Source of the DNA: Bacillus sp. BA3
GTDB taxonomy: Bacteria; Bacillota; Bacilli; Bacillales; DSM-1321
DNA: 64,000 bases
Direction: 5' to 3'
Assembly: GCA_002835675.1 (NCBI GenBank)
Contig: PIZR01000005.1
Location: 276,599 to 340,598, forward strand
Both the position numbers and the translations under genes were made by a program. Positions 17,580 to 30,504 of the stretch are shown one piece after another. The first letter of the stretch is position 1. Every line of letters begins with the position of its first letter. The notes beneath the pieces are model-generated. The model was not told the DNA's origin. It searched no databases and worked only from the letters and a program-made list of their open reading frames with translations.

Positions 17580-18302
17580 ATGAGTAACGCTAAATATAAA
17601 CGTGTCGTTTTAAAACTAAGTGGCGAAGCATTAGCCGGTGAAGAAGGATTTGGAATTAACCCTGCAGTAATTAAATCTATTGCTGAACAAGTCAAGGAAG
17701 TGGCTGAGCTTGATGTAGAAGTGGCTGTTGTTGTCGGCGGCGGAAACATTTGGCGCGGGAAAATAGGCAGTGAAATGGGCATGGATCGTGCTAATGCCGA
17801 TTATATGGGGATGCTGGCTACAGTCATGAACTCATTGGCATTACAAGACAGCCTTGATCAGCTTGGAATTGAAACGCGCGTGCAAACTTCCATTGAGATG
17901 AGGCAAGTCGCTGAGCCATACATTAGACGCCGTGCTATCAGGCATCTAGAGAAAAAGAGAGTGGTGATTTTTGCAGCTGGTACAGGTAATCCATACTTCT
18001 CAACGGATACCACTGCCGCCCTGCGTGCTGCTGAAATTGAAGCTGATGTCATCTTGATGGCGAAGAATAATGTGGATGGCGTATACAATGCAGATCCGGT
18101 TAAGGACAAAAATGCGGTGAAGTATGATAAACTTTCCTACCTTGATGTGATTAAAGAAGGGTTAGAAGTAATGGATTCAACTGCGTCCTCACTATGCATG
18201 GACAATGATATTCCATTGATCGTCTTCTCGATCATGGAAAAAGGTAATATTAAACGGGCCGTATTAGGCGAAACGCTTGGTACTATTGTAAGGGGGAAAT
18301 AA
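17580..18302 (+). CDS. pyrH: UMP kinase
   Basis: 240 aa from ATG 17580, after TTGGAGG (17568-17574). PyrH phosphorylates UMP to UDP; the bacterial enzyme is a hexameric amino-acid-kinase family member, allosterically activated by GTP and inhibited by UTP. Visible motifs: KLSGEALAG near the N-terminus (phosphate loop), [10 protein letters not shown], and DNIYTADP-equivalent [10 protein letters not shown]. frr follows after 3 nt, so the pair is probably one transcript. Confidence 0.97.
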   Translation: MSNAKYKRVVLKLSGEALAGEEGFGINPAVIKSIAEQVKEVAELDVEVAVVVGGGNIWRGKIGSEMGMDRANADYMGMLATVMNSLALQDSLDQLGIETRVQTSIEMRQVAEPYIRRRAIRHLEKKRVVIFAAGTGNPYFSTDTTAALRAAEIEADVILMAKNNVDGVYNADPVKDKNAVKYDKLSYLDVIKEGLEVMDSTASSLCMDNDIPLIVFSIMEKGNIKRAVLGETLGTIVRGK

Positions 18303-18305
18303 AAG

Positions 18306-18863
18306 ATGCCGAAACAAGTTATTTCGAATGCGAAAACGAAAATGGAAAAAGCCATTGGAGCGTACACACGTGAATTAGCAAGCATCCGTGCCGGAAGGGC
18401 AAATGCCTCATTGCTTGATAGAATCTCGATCGATTATTATGGATCGCCGACACCAGTCAATCAGGTGGCAGGAATTTCTGTCCCGGAAGCTAGACTATTA
18501 GTCATTCAACCATATGATAAAACGGTTTTGGGTGAAATCGAAAAGGCGATTTTGAAATCAGACTTGGGATTAAATCCTTCTAATGATGGATCGGTCATCA
18601 GGATTGCCATCCCAGCTCTAACGGAAGAGCGCAGAAAAGAGCTTGTGAAAGTCGTTAAAAAAGAAGCGGAAGAAGCGAAAATAGCTGTCCGTAATGTTCG
18701 TCGCGATGCTAATGATGATTTGAAAAAGCTTGAAAAAAGTGGTGAAATCACTGAAGATGATTTACGTGGCTATGCAGATGACATCCAAAAGATGACAGAT
18801 GGCAACATCACGAAAATTGATGAAATTACAAAAGATAAAGAAAAAGAAATTATGGAAGTATAA
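18306..18863 (+). CDS. frr: Ribosome recycling factor
   Basis: 185 aa, the exact family length. With EF-G it splits post-termination ribosomes. It has the long three-helix bundle sequence and the [13 protein letters not shown] segment near residue 30, plus [30 protein letters not shown] in the second half (described here as residues about 107-137, rich in K/E/R). Shine-Dalgarno AAGGGGGAAAT overlaps the pyrH end. Confidence 0.97.
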   Translation: MPKQVISNAKTKMEKAIGAYTRELASIRAGRANASLLDRISIDYYGSPTPVNQVAGISVPEARLLVIQPYDKTVLGEIEKAILKSDLGLNPSNDGSVIRIAIPALTEERRKELVKVVKKEAEEAKIAVRNVRRDANDDLKKLEKSGEITEDDLRGYADDIQKMTDGNITKIDEITKDKEKEIMEV

Positions 18864-19262
18864 TTCCCACTGAAGAATTGATTAAATAAAGAGGGCCGAA
18901 TCCATACTGGGTCATGTCTTGGTTCTAACATATAGGTGTGCTTAAAGGAGAAAACTGTTATAATAAGGTTTCTCCGATAATGATTACTCCTTGAGTTAGT
19001 ATGTTGCATGCAAACGTTGGAGGTGGTCCTTTTTTTGCATTTTTCATGGTAATCATAACCGGTTTTAGAAAAAAAGAAGTAATGATTTCTCCCTTTCTAG
19101 CTTCTAATGAAGAAATAATTTTCATATAAATAATATGAGAACCAGTTTTTTTTTGATATTATAATATAGATTCTTTTTAAGCGGCAGAAAGCTTGATATA
19201 CATAGTGCACGAAAACTTTGCCTTTGTAGAGAGATAAGTACAACCTGATGGGGGACTAACAT
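18864..19262 (+). promoter_or_regulatory. 399-nt frr-uppS gap: promoter in an inverted repeat, hairpin
   Basis: No coding sequence was seen. A perfect extended -10 (TGTTATAAT, 18956-18964) sits inside an inverted repeat GGAGAAA (18947-18953) / TTTCTCC (18969-18975). Downstream, ATGCAAA (19008-19014) and TTTGCAT (19034-19040) can pair and are followed by TTTTTC, a possible weak terminator about 70 nt after the predicted transcript start. A second TATAAT lies at 19160-19165 without a good -35. The rest is AT-rich and unassigned. Confidence 0.45.
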
Positions 19263-20036
19263 ATGTATTCACTTTGGAAGCGTTTCGTTAAAAAAGATGC
19301 TTCTTCCGATGTAACAAATAGGATTCAGCATATTAAACAGTTTGATGTTCCTCAGCATATCGCCATCATTATGGATGGAAACGGCCGTTGGGCCAAAAAG
19401 CGTGCATTGCCACGTGTGGCGGGTCATCATGAAGGAATGAAAACCGTTCGTAGAATTACGAAAGTTGCCAATAAATTAGGGGTCAAAACTTTGACAGTCT
19501 ATGCGTTTTCCACTGAAAATTGGAAACGTCCGAAAAGTGAAGTCGACTTTTTGATGAAGCTTCCCCAGGAATTTCTGGGGACATTTTTACCAGAGCTCAT
19601 TTCAGAAAATGTAAGAGTTGAAACGATAGGGGACTTGTCACTCATTCCGTCACATACTCAAGGTGCCGTTAAACGGGCCATGGAGGACACGAAAGACAAT
19701 GATGGGATGATTCTGAATTTTGCCCTGAACTATGGAAGCCGTGGGGAGATTGTATCTGCAGTGAATAGCATCATTGAAGATGCTAAGAATGGTATAATAA
19801 AGGAAAATGTAACTGAGGAAATGCTATCCAGTTACCTGATGACCAAACATTTGTCGGATCCTGATTTACTGATCCGTACAAGCGGTGAAATCCGTTTAAG
19901 TAATTTCATGCTTTGGCAGTCGGCTTATACTGAGCTGTGGTTTACTGAGGTGCTATGGCCGGATTTTAGTGAAGAGCATTTATTGCAGGCAGTTGAGGAG
20001 TATCAAAAGCGTTCACGAAGATTCGGTGGCGTTTAA
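19263..20036 (+). CDS. uppS: Undecaprenyl diphosphate synthase (cis-isoprenyl transferase)
   Basis: 257 aa. It condenses FPP with eight IPP to give C55-PP, the lipid carrier for peptidoglycan and teichoic acids. The catalytic Asp is D38 in IAIIMDGNGRWAKKR. Other family signatures are GHHEGMKTVRRI, TVYAFSTENWKRP, and DPDLLIRTSGEIRLSNFMLWQ near the C-terminus. ATG follows GATGGGGGA. cdsA begins 25 nt downstream, so the two membrane-precursor genes are linked. Confidence 0.97.
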   Translation: MYSLWKRFVKKDASSDVTNRIQHIKQFDVPQHIAIIMDGNGRWAKKRALPRVAGHHEGMKTVRRITKVANKLGVKTLTVYAFSTENWKRPKSEVDFLMKLPQEFLGTFLPELISENVRVETIGDLSLIPSHTQGAVKRAMEDTKDNDGMILNFALNYGSRGEIVSAVNSIIEDAKNGIIKENVTEEMLSSYLMTKHLSDPDLLIRTSGEIRLSNFMLWQSAYTELWFTEVLWPDFSEEHLLQAVEEYQKRSRRFGGV

Positions 20037-20061
20037 TGTAGAAGGCGAGGAAAATGGAATA

Positions 20062-20859
20062 ATGAAACAACGAATTATTACGGCGGTCGTAGTTGCCGCT
20101 ATCTTCATTCCACTAGTCATTTTAGGGGGCAATCCCTTTTTACTGACGGTATATCTGTTAGGGTCAATTGGTTTGTATGAACTGATGAAAATGAAAAAGT
20201 TACGTGTACTGTCTTTTGAAGCATTTCTTTCCTACATATTATTGTGGGTGCTTTTATTGCCTAATGAGCATACTGCTTTTTTAGCAGAAATAAATTACGA
20301 TAAAGTTCAAGTCTTCTTAATCGGGGTTTTGCTGCTATTGCTTTATACAGTCGTTTCAAAAAACCGTTTTACTTTTGATGACGCAGGCTTTCTAGTGATT
20401 TCAATCCTATACTTGGGGATAGGCTTCTATTACCTATTTGAAACACGTGACTCATTGGGGTTGGGGCTGATCTATATCCTGCTTACCCTATTTACGATCT
20501 GGGCAACCGATTCCGGGGCATACTTCATAGGTAAATCACTTGGTAAAAGAAAGCTATGGCCAGAAATAAGTCCAAACAAGACGGTGGAAGGGTTTATCGG
20601 CGGGTTATTTTCCGCGATGGTAGTGGGGGTTCTATTTTACGCCTTCTCCAGCCTGGATTACACGTTATTACAATTATTATTGATTTCATTAATCATTGGG
20701 GTATTCGGCCAATTGGGCGATCTCGTCCAATCGGCGTATAAACGTCATTATGGCGTCAAGGATTCAGGAACGCTTCTCCCGGGACATGGTGGGATTTTGG
20801 ACAGGCTTGATAGCGTGATATTCATTTTACCGATTCTGCATTTATTGCACGTTTTATAA
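20062..20859 (+). CDS. cdsA: Phosphatidate cytidylyltransferase
   Basis: 265 aa from ATG 20062; Shine-Dalgarno GGCGAGG is 11 nt upstream. Makes CDP-diacylglycerol from phosphatidate and CTP, the branch point to phosphatidylglycerol and related lipids. About eight membrane helices are visible. The CDP-alcohol signature is present near the C-terminus (SAYKRHYGVKDSGTLLPGHG, followed by GILDRLDS). An earlier in-frame start at 19969 lies inside uppS and is rejected. Confidence 0.96.
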   Translation: MKQRIITAVVVAAIFIPLVILGGNPFLLTVYLLGSIGLYELMKMKKLRVLSFEAFLSYILLWVLLLPNEHTAFLAEINYDKVQVFLIGVLLLLLYTVVSKNRFTFDDAGFLVISILYLGIGFYYLFETRDSLGLGLIYILLTLFTIWATDSGAYFIGKSLGKRKLWPEISPNKTVEGFIGGLFSAMVVGVLFYAFSSLDYTLLQLLLISLIIGVFGQLGDLVQSAYKRHYGVKDSGTLLPGHGGILDRLDSVIFILPILHLLHVL

Positions 20860-20902
20860 TATAAATATAGGCAAGTGTTATCTGAATTAGGAGATGAACA
20901 AT

Positions 20903-22063
20903 TTGAAAAATATCAGCCTTTTGGGCGCGACAGGATCGATTGGTCAACAAACAGCGGATGTAGTAAGGTCCCATCCAGATCAATTCAAGATCGTGGCGCT
21001 TTCTGCTGGAAAGAATATAGAATTGGTCAGGACTTATATAAAAGAGTTTGAACCGAAACTGGTTTCAGTCCAGACGGAAGAAGATTATCATGTTTTGAAA
21101 AGTGAATTCTCCAGCCGCAAAGATATCGAGTTCATGTATGGGGATGAGGGTTTGACTGCTGTTGCCGTTTATGGTCAAGCGACGATATTGGTCAATGCTG
21201 TAATCGGAAGCGTGGGTCTATATCCTACACTTCAAGCAATAAAGGCTAAAAAGGATATTGCGATCGCCAACAAGGAGACTTTGGTGACGGCAGGTCATTT
21301 GGTCATAAGTGAAGCAAAAAAAGCGGGGGTTAGACTGCTGCCGGTTGACAGTGAGCATTCCGCTATTTTTCAGGCATTGCAAGGTGAAAAGGAAAAAAAT
21401 ATAGAACGACTTGTCATTACTGCTTCAGGAGGCAGTTTTCGAGATCGAACCAGGGAAGAATTGAAGGATGTAACGGTGGAAGAGGCATTGAACCATCCGA
21501 ACTGGTCAATGGGAGCCAAAATCACGATCGATTCGGCATCGATGATGAATAAAGGATTGGAAGTAATTGAGGCCCACTGGCTATTCGATCTCCCCTACGA
21601 TAAAATTGATGTATTGCTACATAAGGAGAGCATCATCCATTCCATGGTTGAGTTTCATGACTCCAGCGTGATAGCACAACTGGGGACACCGGATATGAGG
21701 GTGCCTATACAATATGCGCTTACTTATCCAGACCGTATTCCGCTGGCAGGGCGCAAACGGCTTAACCTTGCTGAAGCAGGCAAACTGCATTTTAGCGATA
21801 TGGATTTCACCAGATATCCTTGTTTGCAATTCGCTTATAAAGCGGGTAAAATGGGCGGAACGATGACTACTGTGCTGAATGCCGCCAATGAAGCCGCAGT
21901 ATCTGCATTCTTATCTGGAAAGGTAACCTTCCTTGATATTGAAACATTGATTGAAAAAGCGCTGAATCAGCATTCCGTCATAGCCCTTCCAGATTTAGAA
22001 ACGATTCAGGAAGTCGATCATATGACAAGGCAGTATATAGAATCTTTAGTGAAAGATAGGTGA
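20903..22063 (+). CDS. dxr: 1-deoxy-D-xylulose-5-phosphate reductoisomerase
   Basis: 386 aa from TTG 20903, with AGGAG at 20889-20893, 9 nt upstream. The in-frame ATG at 20894 directly abuts that Shine-Dalgarno and would leave no spacing. Dxr converts DXP to MEP, the committed step of the non-mevalonate isoprenoid pathway, using NADPH and a divalent metal. It has the NADPH loop [11 protein letters not shown] at the N-terminus, the metal/substrate segment [17 protein letters not shown], and [13 protein letters not shown] and [15 protein letters not shown]. Confidence 0.96.
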   Translation: MKNISLLGATGSIGQQTADVVRSHPDQFKIVALSAGKNIELVRTYIKEFEPKLVSVQTEEDYHVLKSEFSSRKDIEFMYGDEGLTAVAVYGQATILVNAVIGSVGLYPTLQAIKAKKDIAIANKETLVTAGHLVISEAKKAGVRLLPVDSEHSAIFQALQGEKEKNIERLVITASGGSFRDRTREELKDVTVEEALNHPNWSMGAKITIDSASMMNKGLEVIEAHWLFDLPYDKIDVLLHKESIIHSMVEFHDSSVIAQLGTPDMRVPIQYALTYPDRIPLAGRKRLNLAEAGKLHFSDMDFTRYPCLQFAYKAGKMGGTMTTVLNAANEAAVSAFLSGKVTFLDIETLIEKALNQHSVIALPDLETIQEVDHMTRQYIESLVKDR

Positions 22064-22070
22064 CCGGAAC

Positions 22071-23339
22071 ATGCAGACTTTAGAAACGATTATAGCGTTC
22101 ATCATCATTTTTGGAGCTCTAGTATTTTTCCATGAGCTTGGGCACTTAGTGTTTGCTAAGCGAGCAGGAATTTTATGCCGTGAGTTCGCAATCGGTTTCG
22201 GGCCAAAAGTATTCACATATAAAAAGAAGGAAACCGTTTATACCATTCGATTGCTTCCTCTTGGCGGGTACGTCCGTATGGCTGGTGAAGATGCAGAGAA
22301 TATAGAATTGAAGCCCGGCTATCGAGTGGGATTAATGTTTGATAATGAAGAGAATGTTACAAAAATCATTTTGAACAATAAAGATAAATATCCTGATATT
22401 CGTCTTGTGGAAGTTGAAGTGATCGACCTTGATCATAAACTGATCCTTACTGGTTATGAAGAGGGTGAGGAAGAAACATTAAAAACGTTTGCCATTCATA
22501 AAGAAGCGGTGATTGTTGAAAATGGTGTAGAGAACCAGATAGCTCCTTTTGACCGGCAATTTGCCTCAAAGTCGCTTGGGCACCGTTTTCTAACGATTGT
22601 AGCTGGACCGGCAATGAATTTCGTTTTGGCTTTTGTCATTTTTGTATTGATCGGCCTGTTTCAAGGAGTCGTGGTGGATGAAGCGAAACTTGGTGAATTG
22701 ACACCGGACGGCTCGGCAGTAAATGCCGGTTTAAAATCGGGGGATGTCATTCAATCCATAGAAGGGACGGAAGTCTCCACTTGGGGAGATGTTCAGGAAA
22801 GCATTCAAAAGAACCCTGGGCAAGAGATCGAGTTCGTCGTTGATAGGGACGGGAAAACATTAGAAGTTCCGGTTGTTCCGCAAGAAGTGGAGAGGGAAGG
22901 GAAGAAAATCGGGATTATCGGTGTCTACCCTCCAGTTGAAAAAGCACCGATTAAAGCTATACAATATGGTTTTACAGAAACGTATTTTTGGACAAAACAA
23001 ATCTTCATCATCCTTGGTGACCTCGTAACGGGTGGGTTTACGATCGACAGTTTATCTGGTCCTGTAGGAATATATAAATCAACTGAGGAAGTGGCGAAAC
23101 AAGGTTTATTCACGTTAATGAAATGGGCAGGACTGCTCAGCATTAACCTGGGAATCATGAACCTGCTTCCGCTACCGGCATTGGATGGAGGAAGACTGTT
23201 ATTCTTTGTGGTCGAATTCTTGAGAGGGAAACCGATCGATCGTCAAAAAGAAGGAATGGTCCACTTCATCGGCTTTGCTTTGTTGATGTTATTGATGATT
23301 GTCGTTACCTGGAATGACATCCAGCGCTTCTTCCTGTAA
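22071..23339 (+). CDS. rseP: RseP/RasP site-2 intramembrane metalloprotease
   Basis: 422 aa. In B. subtilis RasP cleaves RsiW (sigma-W release) and FtsL. HExxH zinc motif at 21-25 (FFHELGHL) lies in the first membrane helix. A PDZ domain follows (about 195-285, GDVIQSIEGTEVSTWGDV). The third zinc ligand motif LPALDGGRL is at about 366-374 and a final membrane helix ends the protein. dxr ends 7 nt before. The order uppS-cdsA-dxr-rseP is the usual one. A terminator follows. Confidence 0.96.
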   Translation: MQTLETIIAFIIIFGALVFFHELGHLVFAKRAGILCREFAIGFGPKVFTYKKKETVYTIRLLPLGGYVRMAGEDAENIELKPGYRVGLMFDNEENVTKIILNNKDKYPDIRLVEVEVIDLDHKLILTGYEEGEEETLKTFAIHKEAVIVENGVENQIAPFDRQFASKSLGHRFLTIVAGPAMNFVLAFVIFVLIGLFQGVVVDEAKLGELTPDGSAVNAGLKSGDVIQSIEGTEVSTWGDVQESIQKNPGQEIEFVVDRDGKTLEVPVVPQEVEREGKKIGIIGVYPPVEKAPIKAIQYGFTETYFWTKQIFIILGDLVTGGFTIDSLSGPVGIYKSTEEVAKQGLFTLMKWAGLLSINLGIMNLLPLPALDGGRLLFFVVEFLRGKPIDRQKEGMVHFIGFALLMLLMIVVTWNDIQRFFL

Positions 23340-23363
23340 GACATGTTTGGATAACGCAAAACA

Positions 23364-23393
23364 GGCCAGCAGAATTATCTGTTGGCCGTTTTC
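23364..23393 (+). terminator. Intrinsic terminator after rseP
   Basis: GGCCAGCAGA (23364-23373), ATTA loop, TCTGTTGGCC (23378-23387), then GTTTTC. One G-U pair; upstream AAAAC extends the stem. Confidence 0.75.
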
Positions 23394-23439
23394 TTATCTG
23401 AAGGATTTCCTAGTTTTTTAACCGTTTTCGGGAAATTGT

Positions 23440-23468
23440 TTGTTTTCTAGGGAAATCGTAAGTATAAT
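23440..23468 (+). promoter_or_regulatory. Sigma-A promoter for proS
   Basis: TTGTTT (23440-23445), 17-nt spacer, TATAAT (23463-23468). Leader to the proS ATG is about 130 nt. No T-box consensus was seen in it. Confidence 0.5.
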
Positions 23469-23593
23469 CGAGAATGAGTATATTAAATTAGCTTTTCTGA
23501 ATAACGCGGAAAGTCTTTTTTGTATGAAATGACCGTATTAATGTTGCGGTATTAAATTTACCGTAGCTGCAAGTAATTTATAGGAAATATTGA

Positions 23594-25306
<1,713 letters not shown>

Positions 25307-25324
25307 TATAAAAATAGGGGAATT

Positions 25325-25358
25325 AGGCATCATTCAATTGGATGATGCCTTTCCTTTT
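25325..25358 (+). terminator. Intrinsic terminator after proS
   Basis: AGGCATCAT (25325-25333) and ATGATGCCT (25342-25350) pair; the loop can pair further (CAA/TTG). TTCCTTTTC follows. Confidence 0.75.
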
Positions 25359-25392
25359 CATGGATTTGGATACTAGTGAAACATTCATGATA

Positions 25393-25401
25393 TGTTATAA
25401 T
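25393..25401 (+). promoter_or_regulatory. Extended -10 promoter for polC
   Basis: TGTTATAAT, a perfect extended -10, about 65 nt before the polC start. No good -35 at the standard distance. Confidence 0.45.
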
Positions 25402-25471
25402 AGCCTCTGATATCAAAACGAAAATGATAGTGAATAATATCTAAAGAGATAGAAGATAGGGGAGAGAGGGA

Positions 25472-28400
25472 ATGGATCAAAATCCAAATAGCGGTAGAGA
25501 GAGATTTCAACTCTTGCTCCAGCAAATGGACTTGACTGAGGATGCCTTTGTGAATTATTTCATAGGTGCCGAAATTGATAAACTCTCGATCGAGAGGGAG
25601 TCCAAAACATGGCATTTTGCCTTTAATATACCTGCATTAATTCCTTGCAGTGTTCATACAAGACTTGCTACTCATCTAGCAAGTACGTTTTCCCATATTG
25701 CAAAGGTCACATTCAACTTGAATGTGGCCGATCCGCAGGTGACGGAACAATTGGTGATAGAGTATTGGAAAAACTGCATTGGCGAGCTTGAAGGCATGTC
25801 TCCAGCACTGTTATCACTTCTGAATGAACAAGTGCCAACGGTGAATGGATATAAGCTTATCGTAAGCGCCCGAAATGATACGGAGGCTGGTCAGTTAAAA
25901 CGCAAATACTCCGGCATCATTTCGAATATCTACCAAACATTCGGTTTTCCTCCGTTGACACTTGAAGCGGAAGTGAAGGAAACGGTTTCGAATCCTGATT
26001 ACCAGAAGTTTTTAGAAGAGAAACAAAAGGAAGACGCGGAAAAGGGACTTGCCGCCCTAGTGGAAATGCAGAAGAAAGAATCGGAAAAAGGCGGCGACGA
26101 TGGCGTCTACGAAGGACCGGTTAAAATTGGCTATACGATTAAAGAAGATGCGGATTTCCGCAGAATCGAACAGATTATCGATGAAGAGCGCAGGATTGCC
26201 ATCGAAGGCTTCGTATTTGATGCAGAAGTGCGTGAGTTACGCAGCGGACGAAGCCTGCTGACCTTTAAAGTCACCGATTATACGAGCTCGATATTGGTCA
26301 AAATGTTTTCGCGTGATAAAGAAGATGCGGCCATACTTGCCCGAGTGAAAAAAGGGATGTGGGTACGTGCCCAAGGCAGCATTCAAAATGATACATTCGT
26401 ACGTGACCTTGTAATGATCGCAAATGATATAAATGAAATTTCTAAACAAGGACGGCAGGATAAGGCTCCAGAAGGGGAAAAGCGTGTCGAACTGCATATG
26501 CATACCCCAATGAGCTCGATGGATGCAGTGACACCTACTTCTGCGCTTGTTGCCCAGGCTGCAAAGTGGGGACATAAGGCTGTGGCCATTACAGATCATG
26601 CGGGAGCACAATCATTTCCTGAAGCTTATAGTGCCGGGAAAAAGAATGGTATCAAAATCCTTTATGGCGTAGAAGTGAATCTTGTAAATGATGGTGTACC
26701 AATTGTTTATAATGAGGCGCATATCGCTTTGGCAGATGCCACCTATGTTGTGTTTGACGTAGAGACGACAGGCCTGTCAGCTGTTTATGATACGATCATT
26801 GAATTTGCTGCAGTGAAAATTCGTGACGGTGACATCATTGATCGATTCGAGTCATTTGCGAATCCGCATCACCCACTATCCAATACGACGATAGAATTGA
26901 CTGGAATCACTGATGATCTTGTACAAAATGCTCCAGAAGTCTCGGAAGTACTGGAAAAGTTCAAGGACTGGGCAGGCGATGCGATCCTGGTTGCCCACAA
27001 CGCAGCCTTCGATATGGGCTTTTTGAATATAGGTTATAAAAACTTGGGTTATCCTAAAGCTTCCAATCCAGTTCTTGATACATTGGAACTTGCCCGTTTC
27101 CTATATCCAGAGTTTAAAAATCACCGGTTAAATACATTATGTAAAAAGTTCGATATTGATTTGACCCAGCATCATAGGGCCATTTATGACGCCGAAGCTA
27201 CTGGTTACCTTATGCTGAAGATGCTGAAGGATGCAATGGAAAAGGAGATTACCCATCATGATCAACTTAATGACAATATGGGTAAAGGAAATGCTTATCA
27301 GCGTTCTCGGCCGTCACATTGTACACTGATCGCGCAAACACAGGCTGGGTTAAAAAACCTATTCAAATTAATTTCAATATCACACATCGATTATTTCTAT
27401 CGTGTGCCCCGGTTACCGCGCTCACAACTTAAAAAGTATCGTGAAGGAATCTTGGTGGGATCGGGTTGCGATAAAGGGGAAGTTTTTGAAGGGATGATGC
27501 AGAAGGGTTTTGAGGAAGTCGTCGATATCGCCGAATTCTACGATTATCTTGAAATTCATCCGAAGGAAGTGTATCAGCATTTGATTGAGCTTGAATATGT
27601 ACGGGATGATAAATCATTAGAAACGATCATCTCCAATATCGTCAAGCTTGGTGAAAAATTGGATAAGCCAGTCGTAGCCACGGGAAATGTGCATTATTTG
27701 GAGCCTAATGATAAAATTTACCGCAAAATCCTTGTGAATTCACAAGGCGGCGCCAATCCGCTGAATCGTCATAAGCTGCCTGACGTACATTTTCGGACAA
27801 CAGATGAAATGCTGCGGGAATTCTCCTTCCTCGGTTCCGAGAAAGCCAAAGAGGTCGTGGTGACCAACACGAATAAAATCGCTGATATGATTGAAGAAAT
27901 CAAGCCAATCAAGGATGAGCTATACACACCTAAAATTGAAGGTGCAGATGAAGAGATGCGTGAAATGAGTTATGGCATGGCAAGGAAGATTTATGGAGAG
28001 AACCTGCCTGAAATCGTGGAAGCCCGTCTTGAAAAAGAATTGAAAAGCATCATTGGCCACGGTTTTGCCGTTATTTATTTAATTTCTCACAAACTTGTTA
28101 AAAAATCATTGAATGATGGTTATCTAGTTGGTTCAAGGGGATCGGTTGGATCATCTTTCGTTGCCACCATGACTGAAATTACAGAGGTAAATCCGCTTCC
28201 GCCGCATTATGTATGTCCGGAGTGCAAGAAATCCGAATTCTTCAATGACGGTTCTGTAGGTTCCGGGTTTGACCTGCCCGATAAAGACTGTCCCGATTGC
28301 GGCATTGCTTATACAAAAGACGGGCATGATATCCCGTTTGAAACTTTCCTTGGGTTTAAAGGGGATAAGGTTCCCGATATCGACTTGAACTTCTCCGGTG

Positions 28401-29794
28401 AATATCAGCCGAAGGCCCATAACTATACGAAGGTCTTATTCGGTGAAGAATATGTATATCGTGCAGGGACGATTGGTACGGTCGCCGAAAAAACGGCTTA
28501 TGGATATGTAAAGGGGTATTCCTCCGATAATAACATCCATATGCGTGGAGCCGAGACTGATCGCCTTGTTGCCGGCTGTACTGGTGTGAAACGGACGACA
28601 GGACAGCATCCTGGCGGAATCATCGTTGTTCCGGATTATATGGATATCTATGATTTCACACCTATTCAGTTCCCTGCGGATGACAGGAATTCCGAGTGGA
28701 AAACTACTCACTTTGATTTCCATTCCATTCACGATAATATTTTGAAACTTGATATACTTGGACACGATGATCCGACTGTAATCCGGATGCTTCAAGATTT
28801 AAGCGGCATCGATCCAAAGACCGTTCCTACCGATGATCCGGAAGTAATGAAAATATTCAGCAGCACTGAATCTTTAGGAGTTACCGAGGAACAGATCATG
28901 TGTAAAACGGGTACGCTTGGCATCCCGGAATTTGGTACGCGTTTTGTCCGGCAAATGCTTGAAGATACGAAACCTACGACATTTTCCGAACTTGTTCAGA
29001 TTTCAGGGCTTTCCCACGGTACGGATGTATGGCTGAGCAATGCACAGGAACTGATTCACAACCGGATATGTACACTAAGTGAGGTTATAGGCTGCCGGGA
29101 TGATATTATGGTCTATTTGATTTATCAAGGTCTTGATCCTTCCCTGGCGTTTAAAATCATGGAATCTGTTCGTAAAGGGAAAGGGCTCTCTGAGGAATTC
29201 GAAGAGGAAATGAGGAAAAATGAGGTACCGGAATGGTATATCGATTCATGTAAGAAGATTAAATACATGTTCCCGAAAGCCCATGCTGCAGCTTACGTCT
29301 TGATGGCTGTCCGGATTGCCTACTTTAAAGTCCATCTGCCTTTATTGTATTATGCAGCCTATTTCACAGTGCGTGCCGATGATTTTGAAATCGACGCCAT
29401 GACACGGGGATCGCAGGCCATCAAAGCAAAAATGGAAGAAATCATGGTAAAGGGATTGGATGCATCCACCAAGGAAAAGAATACATTGACGGTTCTCGAA
29501 CTTGCTTTGGAAATGTGTGAACGCGGATATTCCTTCGCTAAAGTTGACTTGTACAAATCCAGTGCAGATCAATTCTTAATTGAAGGAAATACTTTGATAC
29601 CGCCTTTCAATTCGATACCGGGTCTTGGGACGAATGCGGCGATCAATATTGTCAATGCACGGAAAAATGGCGAATTCCTCTCCAAAGAAGATCTTCAGCA
29701 ACGTGGGAAGGTTTCGAAGACCATCCTTGAATACCTTGATAAACAAGGCTGTCTGGAATCATTGCCTGAACAAAATCAGTTATCATTATTTTAA
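25472..29794 (+). CDS. polC: DNA polymerase III PolC (replicative, proofreading)
   Basis: 1440 aa, about three residues longer than the B. subtilis enzyme. PolC carries out leading-strand synthesis in low-GC Gram-positives. In order: N-terminal domain (1-220), OB fold (about 235-330), PHP domain first half (from [12 protein letters not shown] near 341), inserted DEDDh 3'-5' exonuclease (about 422-590; D429 and E431 in FDVETTG), PHP second half, then the polymerase core. A Cys4 zinc finger (CPEC near 914, CPDC near 938) precedes the catalytic Asps D969 and D971 in PDIDLNFSG. Helix-hairpin-helix elements are near the C-terminus. Confidence 0.98.
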   Translation: MDQNPNSGRERFQLLLQQMDLTEDAFVNYFIGAEIDKLSIERESKTWHFAFNIPALIPCSVHTRLATHLASTFSHIAKVTFNLNVADPQVTEQLVIEYWKNCIGELEGMSPALLSLLNEQVPTVNGYKLIVSARNDTEAGQLKRKYSGIISNIYQTFGFPPLTLEAEVKETVSNPDYQKFLEEKQKEDAEKGLAALVEMQKKESEKGGDDGVYEGPVKIGYTIKEDADFRRIEQIIDEERRIAIEGFVFDAEVRELRSGRSLLTFKVTDYTSSILVKMFSRDKEDAAILARVKKGMWVRAQGSIQNDTFVRDLVMIANDINEISKQGRQDKAPEGEKRVELHMHTPMSSMDAVTPTSALVAQAAKWGHKAVAITDHAGAQSFPEAYSAGKKNGIKILYGVEVNLVNDGVPIVYNEAHIALADATYVVFDVETTGLSAVYDTIIEFAAVKIRDGDIIDRFESFANPHHPLSNTTIELTGITDDLVQNAPEVSEVLEKFKDWAGDAILVAHNAAFDMGFLNIGYKNLGYPKASNPVLDTLELARFLYPEFKNHRLNTLCKKFDIDLTQHHRAIYDAEATGYLMLKMLKDAMEKEITHHDQLNDNMGKGNAYQRSRPSHCTLIAQTQAGLKNLFKLISISHIDYFYRVPRLPRSQLKKYREGILVGSGCDKGEVFEGMMQKGFEEVVDIAEFYDYLEIHPKEVYQHLIELEYVRDDKSLETIISNIVKLGEKLDKPVVATGNVHYLEPNDKIYRKILVNSQGGANPLNRHKLPDVHFRTTDEMLREFSFLGSEKAKEVVVTNTNKIADMIEEIKPIKDELYTPKIEGADEEMREMSYGMARKIYGENLPEIVEARLEKELKSIIGHGFAVIYLISHKLVKKSLNDGYLVGSRGSVGSSFVATMTEITEVNPLPPHYVCPECKKSEFFNDGSVGSGFDLPDKDCPDCGIAYTKDGHDIPFETFLGFKGDKVPDIDLNFSGEYQPKAHNYTKVLFGEEYVYRAGTIGTVAEKTAYGYVKGYSSDNNIHMRGAETDRLVAGCTGVKRTTGQHPGGIIVVPDYMDIYDFTPIQFPADDRNSEWKTTHFDFHSIHDNILKLDILGHDDPTVIRMLQDLSGIDPKTVPTDDPEVMKIFSSTESLGVTEEQIMCKTGTLGIPEFGTRFVRQMLEDTKPTTFSELVQISGLSHGTDVWLSNAQELIHNRICTLSEVIGCRDDIMVYLIYQGLDPSLAFKIMESVRKGKGLSEEFEEEMRKNEVPEWYIDSCKKIKYMFPKAHAAAYVLMAVRIAYFKVHLPLLYYAAYFTVRADDFEIDAMTRGSQAIKAKMEEIMVKGLDASTKEKNTLTVLELALEMCERGYSFAKVDLYKSSADQFLIEGNTLIPPFNSIPGLGTNAAINIVNARKNGEFLSKEDLQQRGKVSKTILEYLDKQGCLESLPEQNQLSLF

Positions 29795-29893
29795 AGGGGA
29801 AACTGATTTCAAAAAGGAAGAAACAGACATGATATTTGCATAAATATCTTGATTATGGTATATTTTTATTGGAAATACTAAGAGGAACCAATG

Positions 29894-29927
29894 GAAAGAG
29901 TGGGGAAACCCACTCTTTCGTGTTGTA
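29894..29927 (+). terminator. Hairpin after polC, probable terminator
   Basis: Perfect 11-bp stem GAAAGAGTGGG (29894-29904) / CCCACTCTTTC (29909-29919) closed by GAAA. The following GTGTTGTATT is only moderately U-rich, so termination may be partial. Confidence 0.6.
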
Positions 29928-29987
29928 TTGACCATTTAATTTTGAATCCGAAACCAAGCGCATACAACGCACGTATGGAGGAAACAA

Positions 29988-30461
29988 ATGAGTAAAAAGG
30001 TAACGGAAGTCGTAGAGGAATTAGCATTACCAGTTCTTGAAGAATTGCAGCTTGAATTAGTCGAAGTGGAGTATGTGAAGGAAGGTAAAAGCTGGTTCCT
30101 TCGAGTGTACATTGATAAAGAAACAGGCGTAGATATTGATGATTGCGGAAATGTGAGTGAAAAACTCAGTGAAAAGCTTGATGAGGTTGATCCGATTCCA
30201 CAAAATTATTTTCTCGAAGTTTCATCACCCGGAGCTGAAAGGCCTCTGAAAAAAGAGAAGGATTTCCTTAATGCTATCGGTAAAAATGTTTACATAAAAA
30301 CATACGAGCCCATTTTAGATGAAAAAGAATTCGAAGGAATCTTAACCAGTTTCGATGGTGAAGAAGTGACACTCGAAGTCAGAATCAAGACAAGAAAGAA
30401 AACGATCGTCATACCATTCGAAAAGGTAGCGAAAGCAAGATTGGCGATTACCTTCGCTTAA
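29988..30461 (+). CDS. rimP: Ribosome maturation factor RimP
   Basis: 157 aa. Assists 30S assembly. The N-terminal alpha/beta domain ([20 protein letters not shown]) and the signature [16 protein letters not shown] at about 73-88 are clear, followed by an SH3-like C-terminal domain. ATGGAGGAAAC precedes ATG. It opens the rimP-nusA-ylxR-ylxQ-infB-ylxP-rbfA operon. Confidence 0.95.
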   Translation: MSKKVTEVVEELALPVLEELQLELVEVEYVKEGKSWFLRVYIDKETGVDIDDCGNVSEKLSEKLDEVDPIPQNYFLEVSSPGAERPLKKEKDFLNAIGKNVYIKTYEPILDEKEFEGILTSFDGEEVTLEVRIKTRKKTIVIPFEKVAKARLAITFA

Positions 30462-30504
30462 GTCAAGCAAATCATTAATTTAAATATCCGTAAGGGGGAT
30501 CACC

